Shown here piece after piece: positions 7,494 through 16,643 of a stretch of 44,822 bases of DNA. Origin of the DNA: an uncultured Ignavibacterium sp. (GTDB lineage Bacteria > Bacteroidota > Ignavibacteria > Ignavibacteriales > Ignavibacteriaceae). The stretch spans positions 1 through 44,822 of the forward strand of contig CALEBT010000002.1 in assembly GCA_937942875.1 (NCBI GenBank), in the 5' to 3' direction. Position numbers and translations under genes: made by a program. Under the pieces are notes generated by a model, which had not been told where the DNA came from, made no database searches, and saw only the letters and a program-made list of their open reading frames with translations. How positions within the stretch are numbered: the first letter of the stretch is position 1; every line of letters starts with the position of its first letter.

Positions 7494-9455
7494 ATGAAAA
7501 AAATTATTTTAGTTATAACATTAATCATCTCTTGTTATTCTCTTTCAAATAGTCAAAGTATCAGTGTCGTTGCAGGTTTGAAAGAAGATGGCACTGTTTA
7601 TATCAGATGGTTTTCAAATTCAACATTTAATGTTGAAGGCGTCAATGTTTATAAAAGAACAGTATCAGATAATAATTGGGTTAAACTGAATTCTTCACCG
7701 ATTAAACGTGCAGAGGATGTTTCAAAAAGCACCTCAGATTCTACTTTGAAGTATTATAGCATATTAACTTACAATAAGCCACAAGATCCTGATGATGAAG
7801 GAACCTGGAGACTTGCTGTTTTAGCTCAAGGTATATTCGATTCAGATTTTGCAAGCTTTTATGGAATGCAATTTATTGATAAAGATGCTCAAGCCGGTAA
7901 AACTTATGAGTATAAAGTTGTTAAAATTATCAATGGAGCTGAAACAGAAGCGTCAATCTCAAATCAAATTAAAATTGAAAGTTATGAAAAACCTGATTCA
8001 CCGAGTGAATTTGTAAATCTCGACGGAGACGGTTTTGTAAAATTGAAATGGAATCACGATAAGAAAAAGTATTTTGCTTATAATCTTTACAGAAAAGAAT
8101 CGCTATCAGGCAATGGAATTCGTATAAATGAAGATCCGATTTTTGTATTTAGTTTTCGAGATAATCAGGGAAAGGCTTATACTTCAGACTATTATTTTAC
8201 AGATACAAGTATCACAAATGGTAAAACCTATTTCTATCAATTAAGTGGTGTTGATTTTTTAGGGAGAGAGAGCAAACTGACACAAGAAATAAAAGCCTTA
8301 CCAAAAGATTTAACGCCCCCGCCATCAGCATTCGATCTAAAAACAGTTATTAAATCAGATTCAATCTTTATCTCCTGGCAGCTTGAAAAAGTTAAAGACT
8401 TAAAAGAAATAAATATTTTGAGAAGCACCGATTTCAACGGACCTTTTACAAGGATTAACAATATTTCATTAAATACAAACTCAAGTAATTACATTGATTT
8501 AATAAAAGAATATCAACCAGCATACTACTATGTTATTGAGTCTATTGATTTTTCGGGAAATTCAAACCTTTCATATCCAAAGGTTGCTATAATTCCGGAT
8601 CTGATACCACCTGCAATTCCAAAAGACCTCACTGCAGTTGGAGAAGTTGGCAGAGTTATTTTACAATGGAGTAAAAACCGGGAAAAAGACCTGGCAGGTT
8701 ATTTCATCTGGCGTTCGATGAGCGGGGAAGAGGATGATTTCCTTTTGCTTACTACAGAGCCTTACAATTCAAATATTTATATTGATTCACTCAATAAAGA
8801 AATAAGTAATGTTATCACTTATAGAATAAAAGCACTTGATAATTCTTTTAATGAGAGTGAATATTCAAAAAAAGTTAATGTAAGAATGAAAGATGTTACA
8901 CCTCCTGAAAAGCCTTTGCTTGTTAGTGTAACTAACGATAGCTCAGTTATAAGAATTAATTGGATTCAAAATTCAGAGCCTGATTTAACTGGATATAATG
9001 TTTTTATTAGTTCTGGCGAGAATCAGAAAGCATTTAGAAAATTAAATGAAAAACCTGTTCAATCTGATTTCTATGTAAATGAGATAAAAAATTCAGGTGA
9101 TTATAAATTTTATATAAATGCTATTGATTCAAGTGGTAATTTTTCTGAAAACTCTGATACATTAGAATGCTCGGTGATTTTAGAAGAAAAGTCCGTTAAT
9201 CTGTTGAAAATTATTTCTGCCATTTATAATAATGAAAAAAATGCAGCGATTATTTCCTGGAATAAGCTTCAGGATGTTGCAGGTTATATAGTTTACAGAC
9301 GTGATAAAGATGATGATTTAGCCGAATCAATCAGTGAATTAATTCAGCAAAATAATTTTGAAGATAATGCTTCAGAAAAAGATAAATACTATTATTCTGT
9401 CAGAGCTTTTGACAATCAGGGAAATGTTTTTATCAGCGAAGAAGTGAGTCCGTGA
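7494..9455 (+). CDS. Secreted fibronectin type III repeat protein
   Basis: 653 residues with a signal peptide ending near SLSNSQS (about residue 20). The body is a chain of FN3-like modules recognisable by repeated strands such as VKLKWNHD, IFISWQLEKVKDLKEI, VILQWSKNREKDLAGYFIWR and IRINWIQNSEPDLTGYNVF. Modules are linked by PPxxPxxL or (D)xTPPxxP linkers (DLTPPPSAF, DLIPPAIP, DVTPPEKP). I count at least five modules from about residue 170 to the end. No enzyme domain and no T9SS sorting domain are visible. It is the last gene of the operon starting at 1526. FN3 chains of this kind usually serve as spacers or protein/glycan binders at the cell surface, so an adhesion or scaffold role together with the preceding giant protein is a reasonable inference. 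A short decayed hydrolase gene follows. Confidence 0.7.
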   Translation: MKKIILVITLIISCYSLSNSQSISVVAGLKEDGTVYIRWFSNSTFNVEGVNVYKRTVSDNNWVKLNSSPIKRAEDVSKSTSDSTLKYYSILTYNKPQDPDDEGTWRLAVLAQGIFDSDFASFYGMQFIDKDAQAGKTYEYKVVKIINGAETEASISNQIKIESYEKPDSPSEFVNLDGDGFVKLKWNHDKKKYFAYNLYRKESLSGNGIRINEDPIFVFSFRDNQGKAYTSDYYFTDTSITNGKTYFYQLSGVDFLGRESKLTQEIKALPKDLTPPPSAFDLKTVIKSDSIFISWQLEKVKDLKEINILRSTDFNGPFTRINNISLNTNSSNYIDLIKEYQPAYYYVIESIDFSGNSNLSYPKVAIIPDLIPPAIPKDLTAVGEVGRVILQWSKNREKDLAGYFIWRSMSGEEDDFLLLTTEPYNSNIYIDSLNKEISNVITYRIKALDNSFNESEYSKKVNVRMKDVTPPEKPLLVSVTNDSSVIRINWIQNSEPDLTGYNVFISSGENQKAFRKLNEKPVQSDFYVNEIKNSGDYKFYINAIDSSGNFSENSDTLECSVILEEKSVNLLKIISAIYNNEKNAAIISWNKLQDVAGYIVYRRDKDDDLAESISELIQQNNFEDNASEKDKYYYSVRAFDNQGNVFISEEVSP

Positions 9456-9479
9456 TCAAAATATTTCATTAAAGATATT

Positions 9480-9797
9480 TTAGTCTGCAATACATCTTCT
9501 AACAAATACATAGGCTGGTATAATCCCGATAGGTTTGCTGCAATAGCTCCGATTTGCGGATGGACAGATGATTTCGAAGCCTGTAAACTTAAGAATTTAC
9601 AAACCTGGGTTTTTCACGTAGCAAAAGATTTAGTCGTCCCGATTGAACATTCCGAAAAAATTGTTCAGGCTTTGAAAAAGTGTGGTTCGACAAAAGTTAA
9701 ATTTACTGTTTATCCAGATGCAACACACGATTCGTGGACAGAAACTTATAACAATCCTGAATTTTATGAATGGCTTTTATCCAATCGAAAAGAATAA
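9480..9797 (+). pseudogene. C-terminal remnant of an alpha/beta hydrolase (esterase/phospholipase-like)
   Basis: The frame from about 9480 to the TAA at 9795-9797 has no start codon but encodes a clear C-terminal half of an alpha/beta hydrolase: NPDRFAAIAPICGW, then WVFHVAKDLVVPIEHSEK (containing the usual catalytic Asp region) and VYPDATHDSW (the catalytic His), ending EFYEWLLSNRKE. The N-terminal half with the nucleophile GxSxG is missing; the remnant begins only 24 nt after the preceding stop. In the family the motif is usually FHGAKDxVVP; here Gly is Val. This looks like a deletion relic rather than a real gene. The rest of the 9456-9961 gap (9456-9479 and 9798-9961) shows nothing I can name. 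Confidence 0.75.
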
Positions 9798-9961
9798 ATT
9801 ATTCTTTTATATCATTCAATTTTGTCCACTTTATTAGACATTAAATAACTACATCTAATAATTTTTCTGCTGAATTTTAGATTTTCTTAATCATTTCTCT
9901 TGGTATATCATTTGTAATTTTTTCATTAAAATTCAACAACTCTGAAGAAAGGAGTTATAAA

Positions 9962-11365
9962 ATGAAAAAGCTAAGTGTATTTCTGTTTGCAACTTTCTTG
10001 ATCTTTTTTTCTTCAAAAGAGATTAAAGCTAACAGTCCCGGTCATATGCAAGGATATTTCTACTCGAACCTGACTCCATATGGAACCTGGATATCTATTG
10101 ATTTTGGCGTTTATGCGTGGAGACCAACAATTATTACAAGGACGTGGTCGCCTTACAGAATAGGAAGATGGATTTGGACAGACTACGGTTGGTATTGGGA
10201 TTCTTATGAGCCATTTGGATTTATAGTTTATCATTACGGACGATGGCATTATGATGATTACTATGGATGGATTTGGATTCCTGACTATGAATGGGCACCT
10301 GCCTGGGTAGAATGGAGGTATGATGATTATTACATTGGTTGGGCACCACTTCCTCCGTATGCTGTTTTCAGAATCTCTGTTGGAATTGTTTATACTCATT
10401 CTTATTTAATTCCCGTCGCTCACTGGAATTTTGTGAGATTCAGACATTTTGGAGACGCTTATGTTTACAATTATTATGTTCCTGAAAGAACTAAATACAG
10501 AATTCATTCAAACACTAAATACAGGAACGATTACAGATATTCAGGAGGAAGAATAAGAAATGAGGGTGTTGAATTTGATTTTGTACGACAAAGAGCTGGT
10601 GATAATATCAGAAAAAGAGATCTTGTGATTACAGACGATCCCAGAAATTTTGAGAATAGCCGAAAAAGAGAAAGGGATCAGATTACAACTTTCATTGCAG
10701 ACAGAGATAGAATTTTAACTGACAGAGAATCTTTAAGAAATGTTGATATTACAAGAACTGAAAGAAAAACGTCTCTTGATTTATCACGTGTAGAATTAGG
10801 AGAAATTCGTAACAGAGATGAAGCCAGAAACAGAGAAGAGGTAAGTCCCATAACCAGAGAAAACAACCGAGAATCTCGTCAGGAAAGAAATGATCAGATT
10901 AGAGATAATGATAGAAGAGATTCTGAAAGAAGAGATATCGATAGAAGAAATATTGAAAGAATTGAATCAGAAAGACGTGAAATAGAAAGACGAGAATCAG
11001 AGAGACGTAATAATCAGATCATTGAACAAAGAAGAAACGAGAATTTAGAGCAAAGGAGAAATGAAAGCAGAGAAAATGAAATAAACAGACAAAGAGAAAG
11101 AAATCAGGTTATTGAAGAACAAAACAGACAACATCAAAAAGAGCAGGAAAGAAGAAGTAATGGTTGGATTTCTCCAAACACTGAACAGCAAAGAAGCTCA
11201 GGAAACATTGAAGAAAGAAGAATTGAACAAAATAATAATCAGAGAAACGAAAGTCGTGAGATTAGAACTCAGCAAAGAAATGAAAATTCCCGAAATGAAA
11301 GTAACAGAGAAGATGTAAATCGGGATAGAAGACAGAACACAGAACAAAGGCAAAGAACAAGGTAA
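9962..11365 (+). CDS. DUF6600-type secreted protein with a long charged tail
   Basis: 467 residues. The signal peptide (about 1-23, ending IKA) is followed by a Trp/Tyr-rich domain (about 30-175) with the pattern LTPYGTW...YAWRP...W.PYRIGRW.WTDYGWYWDS.EPFGF..YHYGRWHYDDYYGW.W.P...WAPAWVEWRYDDYYIGWAPLPP. This matches the DUF6600 family, whose function is unknown. From about residue 200 the protein is almost wholly Arg, Glu, Asn, Gln, Asp and Ser, with ERRxxERR-type repeats, probably an elongated or disordered helix. A good ribosome site (GAAAGGAG) lies 7 nt before the ATG. The gene stands alone, with a strong terminator 25 nt downstream. Secretion is likely; the role is unknown. Confidence 0.75.
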   Translation: MKKLSVFLFATFLIFFSSKEIKANSPGHMQGYFYSNLTPYGTWISIDFGVYAWRPTIITRTWSPYRIGRWIWTDYGWYWDSYEPFGFIVYHYGRWHYDDYYGWIWIPDYEWAPAWVEWRYDDYYIGWAPLPPYAVFRISVGIVYTHSYLIPVAHWNFVRFRHFGDAYVYNYYVPERTKYRIHSNTKYRNDYRYSGGRIRNEGVEFDFVRQRAGDNIRKRDLVITDDPRNFENSRKRERDQITTFIADRDRILTDRESLRNVDITRTERKTSLDLSRVELGEIRNRDEARNREEVSPITRENNRESRQERNDQIRDNDRRDSERRDIDRRNIERIESERREIERRESERRNNQIIEQRRNENLEQRRNESRENEINRQRERNQVIEEQNRQHQKEQERRSNGWISPNTEQQRSSGNIEERRIEQNNNQRNESREIRTQQRNENSRNESNREDVNRDRRQNTEQRQRTR

Positions 11366-11390
11366 GATAGTTTTCATTTCATCTCATCGA

Positions 11391-11422
11391 AGGCGGTAGG
11401 GAATTTCTCTATCGCCTTTTTT
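11391..11422 (+). terminator. Rho-independent terminator
   Basis: The stem AGGCGGTAG (11391-11399) pairs with CTATCGCCT (one G-T pair) and is followed by a T-run to 11422. It sits just downstream of the DUF6600 gene. Confidence 0.85.
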
Positions 11423-11468
11423 GTTTTTGAATCTATTATCTATATTATAAACAAAATTATTGGAAGTT

Positions 11469-12227
11469 ATGAAAGACAAAGAAAAAATTCTTTTTTACAT
11501 TCTTGGTTCATTTTTCGTAGCTAATGCATTGTTAGCTGAGTTCATAGGAGTAAAAATATTCTCATTAGAAAAAACTTTAGGTATTCAACAATTTAATTTT
11601 TCATTTTTTGGAATTGAGAATCTTTCATTTAATCTTACAGCTGGAGTATTACTATGGCCTGTAGTTTTTATAATGACAGATGTTATTAATGAATACTTTG
11701 GCAGAAAAGGTGTAAGATTTATGTCGTTTACTGCTGCTGCGCTAATAACTTATGCATATTTTATGATTTATTTTTCAATGGGACTGCATCCCTCAGATTT
11801 TTGGGTTATGCGGGAAACACCATTTGGAACAATAAATATGGATTTAGCATTTAATTCAATTTTTGGACAAGGACTCTGGATAATTGTTGGCTCACTCGTT
11901 GCTTTCCTGATAGGTCAGTTAGTAGATGTTACAGTATTTCATATGGTTAAAGCAAAAACCGGAAGTTCTAAAATTTGGCTAAGAGCTACAGGATCAACCT
12001 TAATCTCTCAATTGATAGACAGTTTTGTAGTTCTATTCGTTGCGTTTTATATTGGTGCTGGTTGGGAATTAAGGCTAGTTTTAGCAATTGGGTTAGTAAA
12101 TTATATTTATAAATTCATAATTGCTGTTTTTCTTACGCCTATTTTATATGTATTACACTACTTAATAGATATTTATCTGGGTAAAGATTTATCTGAAAAG
12201 TTGCAGTTAGAAGCAACAATCAAATAA
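11469..12227 (+). CDS. yhhQ: Queuosine precursor transporter (YhhQ/VUT family)
   Basis: About 252 residues with six or so membrane segments: ILFYILGSFFVANALLAEF near the N-terminus, a LTAGVLLWPVVFIMTDVINEYFGRKG stretch (the D-x-x-N-E-x-F-G-R-K motif is typical of the family), and a late SQLIDSFVVLFVAFYIG helix. The family imports the queuosine precursors preQ0/preQ1 across the inner membrane for tRNA modification. Start choice: the ATG at 11469 gives MKDKEKILFY; a TTG nine bases upstream (11460) is also in frame, but neither has a well-placed ribosome site. No preQ1 riboswitch is apparent in the short leader, and no queuosine biosynthesis gene is adjacent. A stem-loop follows the stop. Confidence 0.88.
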   Translation: MKDKEKILFYILGSFFVANALLAEFIGVKIFSLEKTLGIQQFNFSFFGIENLSFNLTAGVLLWPVVFIMTDVINEYFGRKGVRFMSFTAAALITYAYFMIYFSMGLHPSDFWVMRETPFGTINMDLAFNSIFGQGLWIIVGSLVAFLIGQLVDVTVFHMVKAKTGSSKIWLRATGSTLISQLIDSFVVLFVAFYIGAGWELRLVLAIGLVNYIYKFIIAVFLTPILYVLHYLIDIYLGKDLSEKLQLEATIK

Positions 12228-12240
12228 CTTTTGATAAGGT

Positions 12241-12275
12241 CAATTATTTACCTAAATTTGTTTTGTAAATAATTG
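12241..12275 (+). terminator. Possible weak terminator or stem-loop after yhhQ
   Basis: A perfect 11-bp inverted repeat, CAATTATTTAC (12241-12251) and GTAAATAATTG (12265-12275), with a 13-nt loop, begins 13 nt after the yhhQ stop. The stem is AT-rich and lacks a clear T-run, so termination is only possible. Confidence 0.4.
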
Positions 12276-12406
12276 AATTATTGAAAGCTCAACTTTGGAA
12301 AAATTTCTTCTGCTCCGCTGTACAAATTCGTTTCTTTTTACTTATCAGATTGATATATCTACTCAAAATTTAACAAACTTAAAAACAACTTTTCAGGGAG
12401 AGAAAA

Positions 12407-14662
12407 ATGAAAATAACTAAAGAAGAAGCCTTACTCTATCATAGTAGCGGAAGGGTGGGTAAAATTGAAGTTATCCCATCAAAACCTTGTTTAACCTCAC
12501 GGGATTTATCTCTGGCATATACTCCCGGAGTTGCAGAGCCTTGCCGCGAAATTCATAAAAATGTTGAAGATGTCTATAAGTACACAGCAAAAGGAAATCT
12601 TGTAGCAGTATTATCCAATGGTACAGCCGTCCTTGGTTTAGGTGATATTGGTCCAGAAGCAGGTAAGCCAGTTATGGAAGGGAAAGGTGTTCTTTTCAAG
12701 AGGTTTGCTGATATCGATGTTTTCGATATTGAAGTTAATTCACACGACCCGCAGGAGGTTATTAAAGTTTGCCAGTTATTGGAGCCAACTTTTGGTGGAA
12801 TTAATCTCGAAGATATTAAAGCTCCCGAGTGTTTCGAAATTGAAGAAACTCTCAAAGCTACTATGAACATTCCTGTATTTCACGATGATCAGCACGGAAC
12901 TGCAATTATTTCTTGTGCTGCATTGATAAACGCAGTTGAATTGGCTGGTAAGAAAATAGATGAAGTTAAAATTGTTGTTAACGGTGCCGGAGCTTCTGCA
13001 ATTTCTTGTTGCAGGCATTACATTAAAGCTGGCGCTAAAAGAGAAAACATCTGGATGTTTGATACAAAAGGTTGTGTTTCAAAAGATAGAACAGACTTGA
13101 ATAAGTACAAGAAAGAATTCGCTCAGGAAAAGAAATTCGACTCTTTGGCTGATGCTATGAAAGGAGCCGATGTATTTATTGGACTTTCTGTTGGTGGAGT
13201 GGTTAATAAAGATATGGTCAAATCAATGGCAAAGAACCCAATCATATTTGCTATGGCTAATCCGGACCCTGAAATTATGTATGACGATGCAATATCGGTC
13301 AGAGATGATTTGATTATGGCAACTGGTAGAAGCGATTTCCCAAATCAGGTTAATAATGTGCTTGGATTCCCGTTTATCTTTCGCGGCGCTTTGGATGTAA
13401 GAGCAGTTCAGATTAATGATGAAATGAAAATGGCTGCAACTCTTGCTCTTGCAAGATTGGCAAAAGAGAAAGTTCCTGAAATGGTTATCAAAGCTTATGG
13501 TGGCGAGGAATTTCAATTTGGAAAAACTTACATAATCCCGAAACCTTTCGACCCGAGGGTTTTATGGTATGTCGCTCCTGCAGTAGCTAAAGCAGCTATT
13601 GAAACCGGTGTCGCGAAAATTAAAGAAATGGATTGGACTGAATACGAAGAGCAATTAAAAGAAAGATTAGGACTTTCAAAAGAAATTGTTCGTGTGATGA
13701 TTCATAAAGCTCAGCGTAAACCAAAAAAGGTTGTTTATCCTGAAGGTGAAGAAGAAAACATTATTCGTGCGGCTCACAGTGTTTATGCTGATGGAATTGC
13801 TAATCCGATTCTTCTTGGTGACAAAAACAAAATAATAAATGAGATTCGAAGAATTGGATATGATCTTAATGAATTTGAAATTATAGAACCAGCTACCTGT
13901 GAAAAATGTGAGCAATATGCAAATGAATTTTTCAGGAGAAGACAAAGAAAAGGTGCTACTCTTTATGACTCAAGAGAAATTATTAAAAAGAATAACTATT
14001 ATGGTTCAATGATGCTTGCACTTGGTGATGCAGATGCAATGATAAGTGGTTATTCCACCAGCTATCCTAATACAATCAAACCAGCTCTGCAATGCATAGG
14101 TGTAAAAGAAGGAATGTCAGTTGTATCTGGGATGTACATAGTAATCACTAAAAAAGATACCTACTTTTTCTCTGATTGTACTGTTAATGTAAATCCGAAT
14201 GCACAGCAACTTGCTGAAATTGCATTGTCTGCAGCAGATGCAGTAAAATCCTTTGATGTTGAACCAAAAATTGCAATGCTTTCATTCAGCAATTTTGGAA
14301 GCGCACCATATCCGGAATCACTTAAAGTTAAAGAAGCAGTAAAAATTGTTAAATCAAAAAGACCAGAACTTATTATTGACGGAGAAATGCAGGCAGATAC
14401 TGCTGTGGTGCCTGAGATATTGGAAAAAACTTTCCCATTCACTGAAATAAAGGGTGGTGCAAATGTTTTGATCTTCCCTGATTTGGGCTCAGCCAATATA
14501 GCATATAAACTTATGGCAAGAATTGGTCAGGCAACAGTCATCGGTCCAATACTGTTAGGAATGAAAAAACCTGTTCACGTTTTACAGAGAGGTGCAACTG
14601 TAGATGATATTATAAATATGACTGCAATTGCTGTAGTTGATGCACAGGAAAGTAAAAAGTAA
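12407..14662 (+). CDS. maeB: NADP-type malic enzyme fused to a phosphotransacetylase-like domain (MaeB)
   Basis: 751 residues, the usual length of MaeB. It decarboxylates malate to pyruvate in the cytoplasm. The malic enzyme domain (about 1-425) shows [12 protein letters not shown] (catalytic Tyr), [22 protein letters not shown] (catalytic Lys), [13 protein letters not shown] and [12 protein letters not shown] (metal ligands), [13 protein letters not shown] (nucleotide-binding loop) and [24 protein letters not shown]. The C-terminal domain (about 430-751) is phosphotransacetylase-like ([15 protein letters not shown]..., [35 protein letters not shown]). In MaeB proteins this part is generally regulatory (binding acetyl-CoA) rather than catalytic. 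The ATG follows a purine-rich CAGGGAGAG site. Standalone gene; a MITE-like repeat lies after it. Confidence 0.96.
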   Translation: MKITKEEALLYHSSGRVGKIEVIPSKPCLTSRDLSLAYTPGVAEPCREIHKNVEDVYKYTAKGNLVAVLSNGTAVLGLGDIGPEAGKPVMEGKGVLFKRFADIDVFDIEVNSHDPQEVIKVCQLLEPTFGGINLEDIKAPECFEIEETLKATMNIPVFHDDQHGTAIISCAALINAVELAGKKIDEVKIVVNGAGASAISCCRHYIKAGAKRENIWMFDTKGCVSKDRTDLNKYKKEFAQEKKFDSLADAMKGADVFIGLSVGGVVNKDMVKSMAKNPIIFAMANPDPEIMYDDAISVRDDLIMATGRSDFPNQVNNVLGFPFIFRGALDVRAVQINDEMKMAATLALARLAKEKVPEMVIKAYGGEEFQFGKTYIIPKPFDPRVLWYVAPAVAKAAIETGVAKIKEMDWTEYEEQLKERLGLSKEIVRVMIHKAQRKPKKVVYPEGEEENIIRAAHSVYADGIANPILLGDKNKIINEIRRIGYDLNEFEIIEPATCEKCEQYANEFFRRRQRKGATLYDSREIIKKNNYYGSMMLALGDADAMISGYSTSYPNTIKPALQCIGVKEGMSVVSGMYIVITKKDTYFFSDCTVNVNPNAQQLAEIALSAADAVKSFDVEPKIAMLSFSNFGSAPYPESLKVKEAVKIVKSKRPELIIDGEMQADTAVVPEILEKTFPFTEIKGGANVLIFPDLGSANIAYKLMARIGQATVIGPILLGMKKPVHVLQRGATVDDIINMTAIAVVDAQESKK

Positions 14663-14689
14663 TATATAAGATTATTTTTTTTATCAAGA

Positions 14690-14763
14690 GTCTGTCTCAA
14701 AATTGTTATTGTCTTTTGAAATTTATCTAAATCGTAATATTATAATCGGATTTTGAGACAGAC
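14690..14763. repeat. MITE-like inverted repeat between convergent genes
   Basis: GTCTGTCTCAAAAT (14690-14703) and its perfect complement ATTTTGAGACAGAC (14750-14763) flank a 46-nt AT-rich spacer. The arms read like insertion-sequence terminal repeats (many IS ends contain CTGTCTCAAAA). The element sits between maeB and the convergent sixA-like gene, so it may also act as a bidirectional stem-loop, but neither arm is followed by a clear T-run. Confidence 0.6.
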
Positions 14764-14769
14764 ATTCTT

Positions 14770-15273
14770 TTAATCAGTAAATTCTCCAAACATTTTTGGA
14801 TAGATAAAATCTTCAATTGAAAAACTTCCGTGTTTTATATCTCTCCAATTTTTCCTCAGACTTAAATGCACAACCCCACAGGTTGGAATGTTCTCAAGAG
14901 TTGTATTACTGTAAATATTTACAAAGTCCGTCAAACCGGGATTATGACCAAATAAGATAATAGAATTGTAATCTTCATTTTGGTTGGATATTAATTCAAA
15001 AATTTCTTTAGCATCTGCCATATATAAATCATCGAGAAAAATTATTTTATCATTATCATAATTTAATTTTTCAGCAAATCCAAGTGCAGTAACTTTTGCT
15101 CTTTCAGCAGGACTGGATAAAATCAAATCAGGTTTGTGGAATTTATCTGCAAATATTTTACTCATCATTTTCAAATTTTCTTTCCCTCTCTTATTAAGGG
15201 GTCTATCAAAATCTTTTAATCCTAAATTTTTCCAGCTTGATTTTGCGTGCCGGATTAAAAATAAATTTTTCAT
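14770..15273 (-). CDS. sixA: SixA-type histidine phosphatase
   Basis: 167 residues, the size of SixA-like proteins. It begins MKNLFLIRHAKSSW, where RHAK carries the catalytic phospho-accepting His. Further motifs are DRPLNKRGKEN, LILSSPAERAKVTA (conserved SSPxxRAxxTA) and ILFGHNPGLTDF (second catalytic His). The family removes phosphate from phosphohistidine, in Escherichia coli from the phosphorelay protein ArcB; the partner here is unknown. The gene is alone on the minus strand, converging on maeB across the inverted repeat. The symbol is by family resemblance only. Confidence 0.88.
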   Translation of the reverse strand: MKNLFLIRHAKSSWKNLGLKDFDRPLNKRGKENLKMMSKIFADKFHKPDLILSSPAERAKVTALGFAEKLNYDNDKIIFLDDLYMADAKEIFELISNQNEDYNSIILFGHNPGLTDFVNIYSNTTLENIPTCGVVHLSLRKNWRDIKHGSFSIEDFIYPKMFGEFTD

Positions 15274-15352
15274 AAGATTTTAATTAAATTGTTTACAGTA
15301 TTTTTAAGTGTTCTAATTCCAATTTTTATCTATAAGCAAAATTAATGTTTTT

Positions 15353-16627
15353 ATGAAATTATTCTTCACTTTCCTTTTTGCTGTCGAAAGTTTGTTTGCT
15401 CAAAACTATAAGTGGGTGCTATCAGAATCTCCTGTAAAGGCAAGTCTGAAACAGATTTTTGTCCTGGACTCAGCTAACATCTGGATTGGTGGAGATAGTT
15501 CGTATATTCTTTATTCAAGTGATAAAGGATTAAATTGGCAAATACAAAATTTAAATCCTGATTTCGAAATCACAGATATTTACTTTCTCAATAAGAATAT
15601 GGGTTGGGCAATTGAAAATGGCTCTGATGGAATAACTGTATTAAATAACATTCTCTCAACCACAAATGGTGGTAATAACTGGACCAGAAAAAGATTTCGT
15701 CCTGATGATGTAACTATATATACTATTTGTTTTACTGACAGTTTGAAAGGTTTTATCGGGGGCGATCAAAATATGTTTCATATAACTACTGATGGGGGTG
15801 AAAATTGGTTACCTGTTCAACGTGATACTACTATTTTCTCTTTATTCCCTGTAAGAAAAATTCGATTCGTAAATAAAGATTATGGCTTTGCTGTCGGTGG
15901 ATATTTTGATTTCGGTGGTGTACTTTGGCACTGCACCGATGGAGGGCAAGTCTGGGTGACTGACTCAGCTTATGCTGATCCTTTTTTTGACCTGGAATTC
16001 CTGGACTCTACTACTGTTATTACAATTGCAAGTGATATCGAACGAAGTTATCCAAGTGCTATTTTCAAAACTACCAATCTTGGTTCAACCTGGAATTTTT
16101 TTGAGATTCCGTATTATGGTGTATGTCGTGGAATATCTAAACGAGCTAATAACGAAATTTGGGGCACGTTTCAAAACGAGTTTATTTTTAGCAAAGATTA
16201 TGGATACAATTGGGAAACTATTCCTACGCCTGACAATATTATGACGTATGATATTGAATTTATTGATTCAACTTTTGGACTTGCAGTTGCAGACAGTGGT
16301 AATTTAATATTTTATCGATTATTACCTGATTATGAAAAATATTATTCAGATATAATTATTCAAGATTATGAGCTGTTCCAGAATTATCCAAATCCTTTCA
16401 ATTCTACAACCACAATTAGCTGGGAAACTTCAGAAAGTGGTTATCAATCAATTAAACTATTTAATTCTTTAGGTCAGGAAATAGATACAATTTCAGATGG
16501 ATATTTTCAATCAGGCACTCATTCTACATTATACATTATAAATTCTACATTACCATCGGGAGTATATTATTATCAATTAAGAATTGGTGATAAAATCAAA
16601 ACAAAGTCGATGATATATTTGAAGTAG
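15353..16627 (+). CDS. Secreted YCF48/BNR-like beta-propeller with T9SS sorting domain
   Basis: 424 residues with a short signal peptide (LFFTFLFAVESLFAQ). The body has six Asp-box-like turns (SSDKGLNW, TTNGGNNW, TTDGGENW, CTDGGQVW, TTNLGSTW, SKDYGYNW), each preceded by strands such as GWAIENG and GFAVGGY. This is the pattern of YCF48/sialidase-like propellers. The last 80-90 residues (from YELFQNYPNPFNSTTTISW, ending KTKSMIYLK) form a type A T9SS sorting domain, so the protein should be exported by T9SS and attached to or released from the surface. No catalytic set of a true sialidase is evident. It converges with the next propeller gene, only 16 nt away. Confidence 0.85.
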   Translation: MKLFFTFLFAVESLFAQNYKWVLSESPVKASLKQIFVLDSANIWIGGDSSYILYSSDKGLNWQIQNLNPDFEITDIYFLNKNMGWAIENGSDGITVLNNILSTTNGGNNWTRKRFRPDDVTIYTICFTDSLKGFIGGDQNMFHITTDGGENWLPVQRDTTIFSLFPVRKIRFVNKDYGFAVGGYFDFGGVLWHCTDGGQVWVTDSAYADPFFDLEFLDSTTVITIASDIERSYPSAIFKTTNLGSTWNFFEIPYYGVCRGISKRANNEIWGTFQNEFIFSKDYGYNWETIPTPDNIMTYDIEFIDSTFGLAVADSGNLIFYRLLPDYEKYYSDIIIQDYELFQNYPNPFNSTTTISWETSESGYQSIKLFNSLGQEIDTISDGYFQSGTHSTLYIINSTLPSGVYYYQLRIGDKIKTKSMIYLK

Positions 16628-16643
16628 TTGCTACTGAATTTTA

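Noticed and set aside
9458-9481. Terminator after the FN3 gene (AAAATAT/ATATTTT)
   Set aside because: A 7-bp all-AT stem is too weak, and it runs into the hydrolase relic.
10013-10399. Minus-strand open frame opposite the DUF6600 gene
   Set aside because: It is a shadow of the Trp/Tyr-rich coding sequence; no start signal or recognisable domain.
11423-11468. preQ1 riboswitch before yhhQ
   Set aside because: The leader is only about 45 nt and AT-rich, with no C/A-rich pseudoknot pattern.
14161-14496. Minus-strand open frame inside maeB
   Set aside because: A shadow of the phosphotransacetylase domain without its own signals.
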